Positions 46,611 through 54,738 of a stretch of DNA of 64,000 nt are shown piece after piece. Origin of the DNA: Georgenia faecalis (GTDB lineage: Bacteria > Actinomycetota > Actinomycetes > Actinomycetales > Actinomycetaceae). The notes beneath the pieces were generated by a model that had not been told where the DNA came from, made no database searches, and saw only the letters and a program-made list of their open reading frames with translations. Numbering within the stretch: position 1 is the stretch's first letter; every line of letters starts with the position of its first letter. The stretch spans positions 3,162,001 to 3,226,000 of the forward strand of contig NZ_CP033325.1 of the NCBI RefSeq assembly GCF_003710105.1, read 5' to 3'. The position numbers and the translations under genes are program-made.

Positions 46611-48044
46611 TCACCCCCGCAACGACGCCAGGCTCACCGGCGCGACGAGCTCGCCCTCCTCCCAGCGCACCCACCACTGCCCCGTCCGCCGGCGCTCGTC
46701 CCAGGTGGAGTACCGGTAGCGGAACACCCGCGCCCGCACCCACACGGGGCGCTCGCCGTCGAACGGGTCGCCCCGCAGGAGCGCCAGCGTGGCCCGGTCG
46801 CCCTCGAGCAGCCGCTCGAGCAGCGCGCTGAACCACCCGTACTGGGCACTCGACCCCAGCGCGAGGAACCACATTCCCCAGTCGAGACGCAGGTGGTAGG
46901 GCGCGACCTGCGGGGGCGTCCGGGTCGTCCGCCCGGGCTTGCCGCGGAACTCGTACTCCACCCATCCGCCGTCGGGGCTCGACGACCGCGTCCCCTCCAC
47001 GACGATCTCGTGCCGCCGGCGGGTGATCGAGCCGAACGCCCCGTACGCACCCGCGAGGTGCCACCGGTTGAACGACGCGTTCATCTTCTGGTGCGGCGAG
47101 AGCAGGTTGCGTGCGGGCCAGTAGCTGAGCACCACGAGCACGGCCGTCACCACGAGGACGACGACGACGAACCACACCGGCGTCGGCCCGTGCGCGTCTG
47201 CCTGCCCCGCGCCGGGCAGCGCCCGGGCGACGACGTCGTCCGCGAGCGCCGCGCAGGCGAGCACCATGGTGAGGACGTTGAGCCAGGCGAAGTTCCCCGA
47301 CAGCACGAGCCATCCCTGCGTCACCACGACGACGAGCCCGGCGACGCTCGCCACCGGCTGCGGCAGGAACAGCAGGAACGGCACAAGCAGCTGCGTGACG
47401 TGGTTGGCGAGCACCTCGACCTTGTGCAGCGGCCGCGGCAGGTGGTGGAAGAACCAGCTCGCGGGGTTCGGCATCGGTTGGGTCTCGTGGTGGTAGTAGA
47501 GCGCCGTGAGGTCCCGCCAGACGACGTCGCCGCGGATCTTGATGAGCCCGGCCCCGAACTCGAGGCGGAAGACCAGCCACCAGAACAGGACGAGCACGGT
47601 GATCGGCGGCGCCACCTCGTCCGAGCCGAGGAACGCCGCGAGGAACCCCGCCTCGAGCAGCAGCGACTCCCACCCGAACCCGTAGAACACCTGCCCGACG
47701 TTGACCACCGAGAGGTAGAGCCCGTAGAGCGCGAGGAAGACAAGCATCGGCACCCAGGGCGGCCCCGACTGCGGGAGGCCGACGACGACGCTCGCCGCCA
47801 GCACGACGCCGACCCACCCGACGACGACCACGAGCCGGTCCGAGTAGCGCCAGCGGAACACGGTCGGTCCGGCGCGCGGGCCCACGCGGGCAAGGAACCG
47901 CGGCACCGGAAGGAGACCGCGCTCGCCGAGCAGCGGGCGGAACTGGCGCAGGACCGCGACGAACGCGACGAGGTAGACGGCGGCGATCCCCCGCTGCAGG
48001 ACGAACCGCGCGACGTCGTAGCCGGTGGCCCCGAACCAGTCCAC
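46611..48044 (-). CDS. Lipase maturation factor (LMF) family membrane protein
   Basis: This is a 477-residue protein with about nine helices in its N-terminal 320 residues and a soluble C-terminal domain. Motifs FYGFGWESLLLEAGFLAAFLG, FRLEFGAGLIKIRGDVVWRDLTALYYHHETQPMPNPASWFFHHLP and FNRWHLAGAYGAFGSITRRRHEIVVEGT are hallmarks of the LMF1/LMF2 family, which in animals helps lipase folding. Bacterial members have unknown roles. GTG48044 has GGAGGGGAGAC upstream. It is divergent from the AI-2E gene. I cannot identify a partner lipase in the window. Confidence 0.9.
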   Translation of the reverse strand: MDWFGATGYDVARFVLQRGIAAVYLVAFVAVLRQFRPLLGERGLLPVPRFLARVGPRAGPTVFRWRYSDRLVVVVGWVGVVLAASVVVGLPQSGPPWVPMLVFLALYGLYLSVVNVGQVFYGFGWESLLLEAGFLAAFLGSDEVAPPITVLVLFWWLVFRLEFGAGLIKIRGDVVWRDLTALYYHHETQPMPNPASWFFHHLPRPLHKVEVLANHVTQLLVPFLLFLPQPVASVAGLVVVVTQGWLVLSGNFAWLNVLTMVLACAALADDVVARALPGAGQADAHGPTPVWFVVVVLVVTAVLVVLSYWPARNLLSPHQKMNASFNRWHLAGAYGAFGSITRRRHEIVVEGTRSSSPDGGWVEYEFRGKPGRTTRTPPQVAPYHLRLDWGMWFLALGSSAQYGWFSALLERLLEGDRATLALLRGDPFDGERPVWVRARVFRYRYSTWDERRRTGQWWVRWEEGELVAPVSLASLRG

Positions 48045-48191
48045 GTCTCCCCTCCGATCGGGCCCAGCGTGCCAGCGCCGCCGCCCTGCCGCATCGCGCC
48101 GCCCTGCCGCACCGCGCCGCCCAGGCAGGGCGGGCGAGACGGGGCGCGCTCACCGGGGGCGCGACGGCGGCGGCTGGGTCAGACTTCCCGC

Positions 48192-49394
48192 ATGTCCTCA
48201 CCCACACCCGCCGTGCTCTGGGGCCGGCGCGCCTGGGCGACGATCGGCGTCGTCATCCTCGTCATCGGGCTCGTGTTCGTCTCGAGCCAGGTGAGCATCA
48301 TCCTCACGCCGTTCGTCCTCGCCCTCTTCCCCGCCGCGCTGCTCGACCCCGTCGCCGGCCGGCTGCGGGCCTCGCGCCTGCCCAACGCGCTCGGCGCGCT
48401 GCTCCTCCTCCTCGCGCTCCTGGGCGTCCTGGCCCTCGCGGCCTGGTTCATCACGTCCGCCGTCATCGACCAGGTGCCCGAGATCGTCGACTCCGTCACC
48501 GCGGGCATCGAGCGGTTCGAGGAGGACTTCGACTGGTCGATCGTCCCCGGCGACATCGGCAGCCTCAGCGACCTCGCGGCCCAGGCGGGCTCCGCCATCG
48601 CCGGCAGCGGGGCGCTCACCGAGGGCCTCGGGGCCGCCACGGCGGTCGGCGAGTTCGCCACCGGCACCGTCCTCATGCTCGTCACGCTGTTCTTCTTCTT
48701 CAAGGACGGCCGCCGCATGTGGCAGGCGTTCCTCGACTTCGTCCCCCGTCGTCACCAGCCGCGCGCCGACGTCATCGCCCGCCAGTCGTTCTGGACCATC
48801 GGCGCGTTCCTGCGTGCCCAGCTCCTGGTCGCCCTGGTCGACGCCGTCTTCATCGGCCTCGGCCTGTGGCTCCTCGGCGTCCCGCTCGTCATCCCGCTCG
48901 CCGTCCTCGTCTTCATCGGCGGACTGTTCCCCATCGTCGGCGCGTTCCTCTCGGGGACGGTCGCCGTCGTCGTCGCGTTCGCCGACCAGGGTCCCCTCAT
49001 CGCGCTGGCCGCGCTCGGCGTCGTGCTCCTCGTCCAGCAGCTCGAGGGCAACGTCCTCGAGCCCCTCATCCAGGGCCGGATCATCGCCCTGCACCCGCTG
49101 CTCATCATCCTGTCGGTGACCGCGGGCGGCGTGCTCATGGGAATCCTCGGGGCGTTCCTCGCCGTGCCGGTCGCGGCGGTCATCGCCCGGCTCGTCGACA
49201 ACCTCCGGGGCCGCCCGCCGGCCGTGGGGCCGGGGTCCCGGCGGGGGAAGAAGGACGGCAAGGAGGCCGACGACGGCGACCCGACGTCGGGCGAGGCGGC
49301 CGGCGACGCGGCCCGTCAGACGCCCGGCGCCTCGACCGGTCAGACGCCCGGCGAGGCGGGTCAGGCACGGGGCGGGGCGACCGCCACCGCCTGA
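48192..49394 (+). CDS. AI-2E family transporter (PerM-like)
   Basis: This is a 400-residue membrane protein with about eight helices. LFFFFKDGRRMWQAFLDFVPRR and IPLAVLVFIGGLFPIVGAFLSGTVAVVVAFADQGPLIALAALGVVLLVQQLEGNVLEPLIQGR are diagnostic of the family, which includes TqsA and PerM-type exporters or Na+/H+ antiporters. The C-terminal 60 residues are charged and disordered. ATG48192 has CAGACT 6 bases upstream as a possible leaderless -10. Confidence 0.9.
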   Translation: MSSPTPAVLWGRRAWATIGVVILVIGLVFVSSQVSIILTPFVLALFPAALLDPVAGRLRASRLPNALGALLLLLALLGVLALAAWFITSAVIDQVPEIVDSVTAGIERFEEDFDWSIVPGDIGSLSDLAAQAGSAIAGSGALTEGLGAATAVGEFATGTVLMLVTLFFFFKDGRRMWQAFLDFVPRRHQPRADVIARQSFWTIGAFLRAQLLVALVDAVFIGLGLWLLGVPLVIPLAVLVFIGGLFPIVGAFLSGTVAVVVAFADQGPLIALAALGVVLLVQQLEGNVLEPLIQGRIIALHPLLIILSVTAGGVLMGILGAFLAVPVAAVIARLVDNLRGRPPAVGPGSRRGKKDGKEADDGDPTSGEAAGDAARQTPGASTGQTPGEAGQARGGATATA

Positions 49395-49451
49395 CGCGAG
49401 GCCGGGACGCGGCGCGGCCAGCACGCGATGCCCGCGACCCGCCCGCGAGCC

Positions 49452-50039
49452 TCAGTCGTGGCTCGCCGGCTCCTCGGCGTCCCCGGCCGCCGAGCGGGCG
49501 AGGACGAAGAGCAGGTCGGAGAGCCGGTTGAGGTAGCGGGCGGCTCCCTCGGTGACGACGTGGCCCGCCGCCCGCGCCCGGAGGGCGTGCCGCTCCGCCC
49601 GCCGCACCACGGTGCGCGCGTGGTCCAGGGCCGCGCTGAGCGCGGTGGCGCCCGGCACGATGAACACCGGGCGCAACGGCCGGCGGGCGACCTCGGCGTC
49701 GATGAGCCGCTCGAGGCCGTCGACCATCTCCGCCGACACGAGCGAGACACCCGGCTCCAGCCGGCGCCGGCGCTCGGGGTGCGTGGCCAGGTCCGCGGCG
49801 ACGACGAAGAGCTCCCGCTGGAAGCCGAGGAGGAGCGCCGCGAGGGCGACGGCCCCAGCAGCGTCCCGGCCGCCGTCCTGGGCACCGTCCTCGCACCGAG
49901 CCCGGGCCACCCCGAGGACCGCGACCGCCTCGTCGACGTCCCCGCAGGCGTCCATGAGCACGTCGGCCTTGTCGATGCGCCCGCCGAAGAAGAGGCCGGT
50001 CGTGCCGTCGTCGCCGGTGCGCGTGTAGATCCGGGTCAT
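49452..50039 (-). CDS. PduO-type ATP:cob(I)alamin adenosyltransferase
   Basis: This is a 195-residue enzyme making adenosylcobalamin from cob(I)alamin and ATP. The N-terminal ATP motif is IYTRTGDDGTTGLFFGGRIDK; LLGFQRELFVVAADLATHPE and VFIVPGATALSAALDHARTVVRRAERHA are further PduO/MMAB motifs, and RYLNRLSDLLFVLAR ends the core. It lies divergently next to the cobalamin riboswitch, ECF transporter and nrdJ, so it likely supplies the cofactor for nrdJ. ATG50039 may start a leaderless transcript (CATGCT 6 bases upstream). Confidence 0.94.
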   Translation of the reverse strand: MTRIYTRTGDDGTTGLFFGGRIDKADVLMDACGDVDEAVAVLGVARARCEDGAQDGGRDAAGAVALAALLLGFQRELFVVAADLATHPERRRRLEPGVSLVSAEMVDGLERLIDAEVARRPLRPVFIVPGATALSAALDHARTVVRRAERHALRARAAGHVVTEGAARYLNRLSDLLFVLARSAAGDAEEPASHD

Positions 50040-50066
50040 GGTCGTAGCATGGCACCGCCGGGAGCG

Positions 50067-50175
50067 ACGCGACCGGTGCGCCTGTCCCAGGGGAAGCCGG
50101 TCGAAGTCCGGCGCTGACCCGCAACCGTAGGCCGGAGAGATCCGGCGAGCCGGGATACCTGGACCGGACGTTCGG
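50067..50175 (+). ncRNA. Cobalamin riboswitch
   Basis: The B12-box core GGGAAGCCGGTCGAAGTCC is followed by GCGCTGACCCGCAACCGTA, and the downstream GAGCCGGGATACCTGGACC matches the closing element of cobalamin riboswitches. Upstream arms around 50067-50090 pair with this core. It precedes the surface protein and ECF genes; B12 binding would lower their expression, so they are made when B12 is scarce. The exact 5' and 3' limits are estimated. Confidence 0.92.
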
Positions 50176-50261
50176 CTCTACCCGTCGAGGTCTGCGGGAG
50201 GAGCCCGGCCGCCGTGCAGCGCGCACGGTCCCGGGGCCTCGTGGACCGTGAGAGGCACCGG

Positions 50262-50951
50262 ATGCGAACCCCACTCCCGCAGCGCACGACGGCGCTGCCC
50301 GTCGCCCTCCTTCTCGCCACGCTCGCCCTCACGGGCGCCGCCTCCCCCAGCTCGGGCGCCCCGGGCGAGGCCGAGGAGCGGATGACGGCGTACACGGAGG
50401 TCGTCGAGGCGCCCACCGGCGGGTGCGCCGACGACGACGGCGTCACCGTCGTCGTCGACCTCACCGACCTCGGCGGCGAGCTCGTCGCCGGGTGCGCCGC
50501 GGGTGACCCCGCCTCCGGCCGCGAGGCGCTGACCGCGGCAGGCTTCACCGCCGTCGACGGCGAGGTGCCCGGCTTCGTCTGCGCCATCGACGGGCTCCCC
50601 GACCCGTGCCCGACGGAGTTCACCGGCTCCTACTGGGCGTACTGGACCGCCGAGCCCGACGGCGAGTGGACGGCCTACACCGAGGGCGCGGACACCACCG
50701 ACCCCGCCCCGGGCGCGCTCGAGGGCTGGCGCTACAACGACGGCGCCACGGGCCCCGGCATCGCCCCGGCCGACGTCGTCGCCGCCGCGGCCACGAGCGC
50801 CGGGGACGCCGGCACGGCCGGGGCGACCGACGAGGCAGCAACAGCCGGCGAGGCGAGCGGCATGACGACCGGCACGCTCGTCGGCATCGCGGTGCTCGTG
50901 CTGCTCCTCGCGGCGGCCGCCGTCGTCGCCGTCCGCCGGCGCCGGGACTGA
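50262..50951 (+). CDS. Riboswitch-controlled surface protein (DUF4430/transcobalamin-like)
   Basis: This is a 229-residue protein. Residues 1-32 are a signal peptide. The outside domain (about 40-165) holds GREALTAAGFTAVDGEVPGF, VCAIDGLPDPCP, GSYWAYWTAEPDGEWTAYTEGA and EGWRYNDG, a pattern I associate with DUF4430/transcobalamin-like domains near actinobacterial B12 transporters. A C-terminal helix (TGTLVGIAVLVLLLAAAAVVAV) and RRRRD tail anchor it. ATG50262 has GAGAGG upstream. It is first after the riboswitch and precedes ecfT by one base. It may capture cobalamin at the cell surface, but binding is unproven. Confidence 0.75.
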   Translation: MRTPLPQRTTALPVALLLATLALTGAASPSSGAPGEAEERMTAYTEVVEAPTGGCADDDGVTVVVDLTDLGGELVAGCAAGDPASGREALTAAGFTAVDGEVPGFVCAIDGLPDPCPTEFTGSYWAYWTAEPDGEWTAYTEGADTTDPAPGALEGWRYNDGATGPGIAPADVVAAAATSAGDAGTAGATDEAATAGEASGMTTGTLVGIAVLVLLLAAAAVVAVRRRRD

Positions 50952-50952
50952 C

Positions 50953-52041
50953 GTGACCACGTCCACCACGCGGGTGGCCCGCGGCCCGGCGCCGGCGGCG
51001 CCGCGGCCCGTCCACCCGCTCGCGTGGTGGGCGTGGGCGATGGGCCTCGCGCTGGCGACCACGCGGACGTCGAACCCGCTCGTCGTCCTGCTCCTGCTCG
51101 CCGCGGTCGTGCTCGTCGTCATGGCCCGCCGCGACGACTCGCCCTGGGCGCGCGCCTTCCCGGCCTACCTCGTGCTCGGGGCGTGCGTCATCGCCTTCCG
51201 CGTCGTCTTCCACGTGCTCGTCGGGCTCAAGGCCGGCGGACCCGTCGTCCTCGACCTGCCCCGCATCGACCTGCCCTGGGCCGCCGGGATCACGCTCCTC
51301 GGGCGCGTCCACCTCGGGGGGCTCCTCGCCGCGGTCTACGGCGGGCTCGCCCTCGCCGCGCTCCTCGCGTGCTTCGGCGCGGCGAACGCGCTCGCCAACC
51401 CCAAGCGCGCCCTGCGGGTGCTGCCCGCCTCCCTCCACCACATCGGCACCGCCGTCGTCATCGCCGTGACGGTGACGCCCCAGCTCGTCAGCTCCGTCGC
51501 CCGCGTGCGCCGGGCGCAGCGGCTGCGCGGGGACGTCGCCCGCGGCCCCCGCGCCGTCCTCGCCTGCGTCCAGCCCGTCCTCACCGACGCGCTCGACCGG
51601 TCCCTCGCGCTCGCCGGGTCCATGGACTCCCGCGGCTACGCCCGCACCCTGCCCGGCACGAGCGACGCCCGGGTTGCCGCCGCGCTGCTCGTCGCCCTCG
51701 TCGCCGCCGTCCTCGGCACCTACGGCCTGCTCGACGGGACGAGCCCCGGGTGGCTGGGCGCGCCGCTGCTCGTCGTCGCTGGCGTCGTCGCCGTGCTCGC
51801 CGCCCGCGCGGCGGGCAGGCGCGTGCACCGCACCCGCTACCGCCCGGACCCGTGGCGCGCCCACGAGAGCGTCGTCGCCGGGTGCGGGGTCCTCGCCGGG
51901 CTCGGTATCGCCGTCGCCGCGGCGCTCGACCCGGCCGCCTTCGCGCCGAACGCCCTCACCTGGCCACCGGTGCCGCCCGCCGCCCTCGCGTGCGTCCTGC
52001 TCGCCGCCGTCCCCGCTGCACTGCGCCCGGAGGGCCGATGA
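50953..52041 (+). CDS. ECF transporter transmembrane component EcfT
   Basis: This is a 362-residue membrane protein that couples the ATPases to the substrate-binding S component. About six helices are visible, and the coupling motifs are SVARVRRAQRLRGDV and ALAGSMDSRGYARTLPGT (the Ala-Arg-Gly motif). It starts at GTG50953 after a one-base gap from the surface protein gene. It ends in ATGA with the ATPase gene. The riboswitch and neighbours support cobalamin as substrate. Confidence 0.92.
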   Translation: MTTSTTRVARGPAPAAPRPVHPLAWWAWAMGLALATTRTSNPLVVLLLLAAVVLVVMARRDDSPWARAFPAYLVLGACVIAFRVVFHVLVGLKAGGPVVLDLPRIDLPWAAGITLLGRVHLGGLLAAVYGGLALAALLACFGAANALANPKRALRVLPASLHHIGTAVVIAVTVTPQLVSSVARVRRAQRLRGDVARGPRAVLACVQPVLTDALDRSLALAGSMDSRGYARTLPGTSDARVAAALLVALVAAVLGTYGLLDGTSPGWLGAPLLVVAGVVAVLAARAAGRRVHRTRYRPDPWRAHESVVAGCGVLAGLGIAVAAALDPAAFAPNALTWPPVPPAALACVLLAAVPAALRPEGR

Positions 52042-53672
52042 TCCGCGTCGAGGACCTCTCGGTCACCTACGCCGGCGCCACGCGGCCCGCCCTGCGCGGC
52101 GTGACCATGGAGGTCGAGGAGGGCGAGCTGTGCCTCGTCGTCGGCCCCACGGGGTCGGGCAAGTCGACGCTGCTCGGCGCCGTCTGCGCCCGGGTCCCCC
52201 ACTTCACCGGCGGGCTGCTCACCGGCCGGGTCGTCGTCGCGGGGCGTGACACCCGCACGTCCCTGCCCCGGGACCTCGCCGACGTCGTCGGCGTCGTCGG
52301 CCAGGACCCCGTCGCGGGGTTCGTCGCCGACACCGTGGAGGAGGAGCTCGCCTACGCCATGGAGCAGCTCGGCGTGCCCGCGCCGACCATGCGCACCCGC
52401 GTCGAGGACGTCATCGACCTGCTCGGGCTCGGGGGGGTGCGCGACCGCCCGCTCGCCGACCTCTCCGGCGGCGAGCAGCAGCGGGTGGCCATCGGGGCCG
52501 TCCTCACCGCCCAGCCGCGCGTCCTCGTCCTCGACGAGCCGACGTCGGCGCTCGACCCGGCCGCCGCCGAGGACGTCCTCGCCGCCCTCGCCCGCCTGGT
52601 CCACGACCTCGGCGTCACCGTCCTCCTCGCCGAGCACCGCCTCGAGCGGGTCGTCCAGTTTGCCGACCGCGTCGTCTCCCTGTCCGCCGACGGCACGGCG
52701 ACCTCCGGCGACCCCGCCACGGTCCTCGCCACCGCGCCCGTGGCGCCGCCCATCGTCGAGCTCGGGCGGCTGGCGGGCTGGTCCCCGCTCCCCCTGTCGG
52801 TCCGCGACGCCCGGCGCCAGGCGGGCCCGCTGCGGGCCCGCCTCACCGCCGGCGGGGCCGACGGGGCCAGCAGGCCTGCCGCCACCGGCCGGCCCCCCGG
52901 GACGGGCGCGAGCGAGGTCCTCGTCGCCCGCGACGTCCACGTCCACCACGACCGCACCCACGCCGTCCGCGGCGTGGACCTCACCCTCGCCGCGGGCGAC
53001 GTCGTCGCGCTCATGGGCCGCAACGGCGCCGGGAAGTCCTCGCTCCTGTGGGCGCTCCAGGGGCAGGGTCCCCGCACGCGCGGCACGGTCCGGGTCGGCG
53101 ACGTCGACCCCGCCGCACTGCGCCCCGGGCAGGCCCGTCGGCACGTCGGCCTCGTCCCGCAGTCCCCGGGCGACCTGCTCTACCTGCCCACGGTCGCGCA
53201 GGAGTGCGCCGACGCGGACGCCCACGCCGGCGCCGCGCCCGGCACGGCCGCCGCGATCCTCGAGCGGCTCGCCCCCGGCGTCCCGGCCGCCACGCACCCG
53301 GCCGACCTCTCCGAGGGGCAGCGCCTCGCCGTCGCGCTGGCGGTCCAGCTCACCGCCGCGCCCCGGCTCGTCCTCCTCGACGAGCCCACCCGCGGCCTCG
53401 ACTACGCCGCCAAGCGCCGCCTCGCCGCCGTCCTCGCCGAGCTCGCGGGGCAGGGCCGCGCGGTGCTGCTGTCCAGCCACGACGTCGAGTTCGTCGCCCG
53501 GTGCGCGACCCGGGTGGTCGTCCTCGCCGGCGGGGAGGTCATCGCCGACGGCGGCACCCGGGACGTGCTCGCCTCCTCGCCGACGTTCGCGCCGCAGGTG
53601 GCGAAGATCCTCGCCCCCCTCGACCTCCTCACCGTCGACGCCGTCCGCACCGCCCTCGAGGTGCCGGCGTGA
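52038..53672 (+). CDS. Fused double ATPase of an ECF transporter (EcfA-EcfA')
   Basis: This is a 544-residue protein with two complete ATPase domains. Domain 1 (residues 1-250): GPTGSGKSTLLGAV, LSGGEQQRVAIGAVL, VLVLDEPTSALDP, LLAEHRLERV. Domain 2 (290-520): GRNGAGKSSLLWAL, LSEGQRLAVALAVQL, LVLLDEPTRGLDY, LSSHDVEFVA. Domain 2 has SEGQ in place of SGGQ in the signature. The start overlaps ecfT by four bases, and the stop overlaps the S component by four bases. Confidence 0.94.
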   Translation: MIRVEDLSVTYAGATRPALRGVTMEVEEGELCLVVGPTGSGKSTLLGAVCARVPHFTGGLLTGRVVVAGRDTRTSLPRDLADVVGVVGQDPVAGFVADTVEEELAYAMEQLGVPAPTMRTRVEDVIDLLGLGGVRDRPLADLSGGEQQRVAIGAVLTAQPRVLVLDEPTSALDPAAAEDVLAALARLVHDLGVTVLLAEHRLERVVQFADRVVSLSADGTATSGDPATVLATAPVAPPIVELGRLAGWSPLPLSVRDARRQAGPLRARLTAGGADGASRPAATGRPPGTGASEVLVARDVHVHHDRTHAVRGVDLTLAAGDVVALMGRNGAGKSSLLWALQGQGPRTRGTVRVGDVDPAALRPGQARRHVGLVPQSPGDLLYLPTVAQECADADAHAGAAPGTAAAILERLAPGVPAATHPADLSEGQRLAVALAVQLTAAPRLVLLDEPTRGLDYAAKRRLAAVLAELAGQGRAVLLSSHDVEFVARCATRVVVLAGGEVIADGGTRDVLASSPTFAPQVAKILAPLDLLTVDAVRTALEVPA

Positions 53673-54523
53673 GCGCGGCCCCCGCCCGGACGCCGGGGAC
53701 GGCCGCCGCACCGACGGTGGGGCCCGTCCCGGCGGTCGACGCCGTGCCCCTGAGCCGCCGGACCGCGCTCGCCCTCGCCCTCACCTCGGTCGTCGGGCTC
53801 CTCGCCTTCGGCTGGCCGCTGCTCGTCGGCGCCACCAGCGCCCTGGCCGCGGGCACCCAGGCCCCCCTCGTCCTCGGCGTGGTGCTCGTGGGGGTCCTCG
53901 CCGTCTTCCTCGTCGCCGTCAACGACGGCGGCATCGACGTCAAGGCCATCGCCATGCTCGGGCTGCTGTCCGCCGTCGGCGCGGTGCTGCGGCCCCTCGC
54001 GGCGGGGACCGGCGGCGTGGAGACCGTCTTCGTCGTCATGCTCCTCGGCGGGCGGGTCTTCGGTCCGGGGTTCGGCTTCGTCCTCGGCTCCACGACCATG
54101 GTCGCCTCGGCGCTCCTCACCGGCGGTGTCGGCCCGTGGCTGCCGTTCCAGATGCTCGGCGCGTCCTGGCTCGGGCTCGGGGCCGGGCTGCTGCCCCGCC
54201 GGCTGCGCGGCCGCGTCGAGCTCGCCGCGCTCGCCGCCTACGGCGCGGTCGCCGCGGTCCTCTACGGCGTCGCGATGAACCTCTCCTTCTGGCCCTTCCA
54301 GCTGGGGGCCGGCACCGGGCTGTCCTTCGAGGCGGGCGCACCACTCGCCGAGAACCTCTCGCGGTTCGCGCTCTACAGCGTGACGACGTCGCTGGGCTGG
54401 GACCTGGGGCGGGCCGTGACGACGGCCGTGGGGGTCGCGCTGCTCGGCCGGCCGGTGCTGGCGGCCCTGCGCCGGGCGAGCGTGCGGGCGGCGTTCGGCC
54501 CGGCGAGCGCACACCCCGCCTGA
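53669..54523 (+). CDS. ECF transporter S component (probable cobalamin)
   Basis: This is a 284-residue integral membrane protein with about six helices and motifs GGVETVFVVMLLGGRVFGPGFGFVLGS and GVGPWLPFQMLGASWLGLGAGLLP, typical of substrate-binding S components such as CbrT-like proteins. It is last in the riboswitch-controlled operon of surface protein, EcfT and EcfA-EcfA'. Cobalamin specificity follows from the riboswitch, the PduO gene and nrdJ on each side. It starts at GTG53669 in GTGA. Confidence 0.9.
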   Translation: MSAAPARTPGTAAAPTVGPVPAVDAVPLSRRTALALALTSVVGLLAFGWPLLVGATSALAAGTQAPLVLGVVLVGVLAVFLVAVNDGGIDVKAIAMLGLLSAVGAVLRPLAAGTGGVETVFVVMLLGGRVFGPGFGFVLGSTTMVASALLTGGVGPWLPFQMLGASWLGLGAGLLPRRLRGRVELAALAAYGAVAAVLYGVAMNLSFWPFQLGAGTGLSFEAGAPLAENLSRFALYSVTTSLGWDLGRAVTTAVGVALLGRPVLAALRRASVRAAFGPASAHPA

Positions 54524-54635
54524 GCGTCGCGACACGCCCGGTGCTGCGACACGCCGGGCCGTCGCGCGGCGCGCTCGCCCCTCCCGGGACGTTTGCGCAG
54601 GTCGCGCGGGGGCTGCGGGCGGCGCGTCGCCAGGA

Positions 54636-54650
54636 CCACAACATGTAGGG
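54636..54650 (+). promoter_or_regulatory. NrdR-like box 1 upstream of nrdJ
   Basis: CCACAACATGTAGGG contains CAACATGTAG, resembling actinobacterial NrdR boxes (CACAACATGTAGTG type). It lies about 90 bases before the nrdJ start. A second, inverted copy is 32 bases downstream, a separation near three helical turns. Confidence 0.6.
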
Positions 54651-54669
54651 CCGGACGCGGGCCGAAGGG

Positions 54670-54683
54670 GCTAGATGTTGGGT
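54670..54683 (+). promoter_or_regulatory. NrdR-like box 2 upstream of nrdJ
   Basis: GCTAGATGTTGGGT reads on the opposite strand as ACCCAACATCTAGC, sharing CAACAT-TAG with box 1. Two boxes on one face of the helix are the usual NrdR arrangement. Confidence 0.55.
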
Positions 54684-54738
54684 TACATCCGTGGAAGTAT
54701 GGGCTTCGCACCGACGCACGTCATCGAAGGAGACCCCC

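Noticed and set aside
46249-46719. A possible plus-strand protein in the HNH upstream gap
   Set aside because: It has repetitive low-complexity composition, no ribosome site, and overlaps the lipase maturation factor gene antisense.
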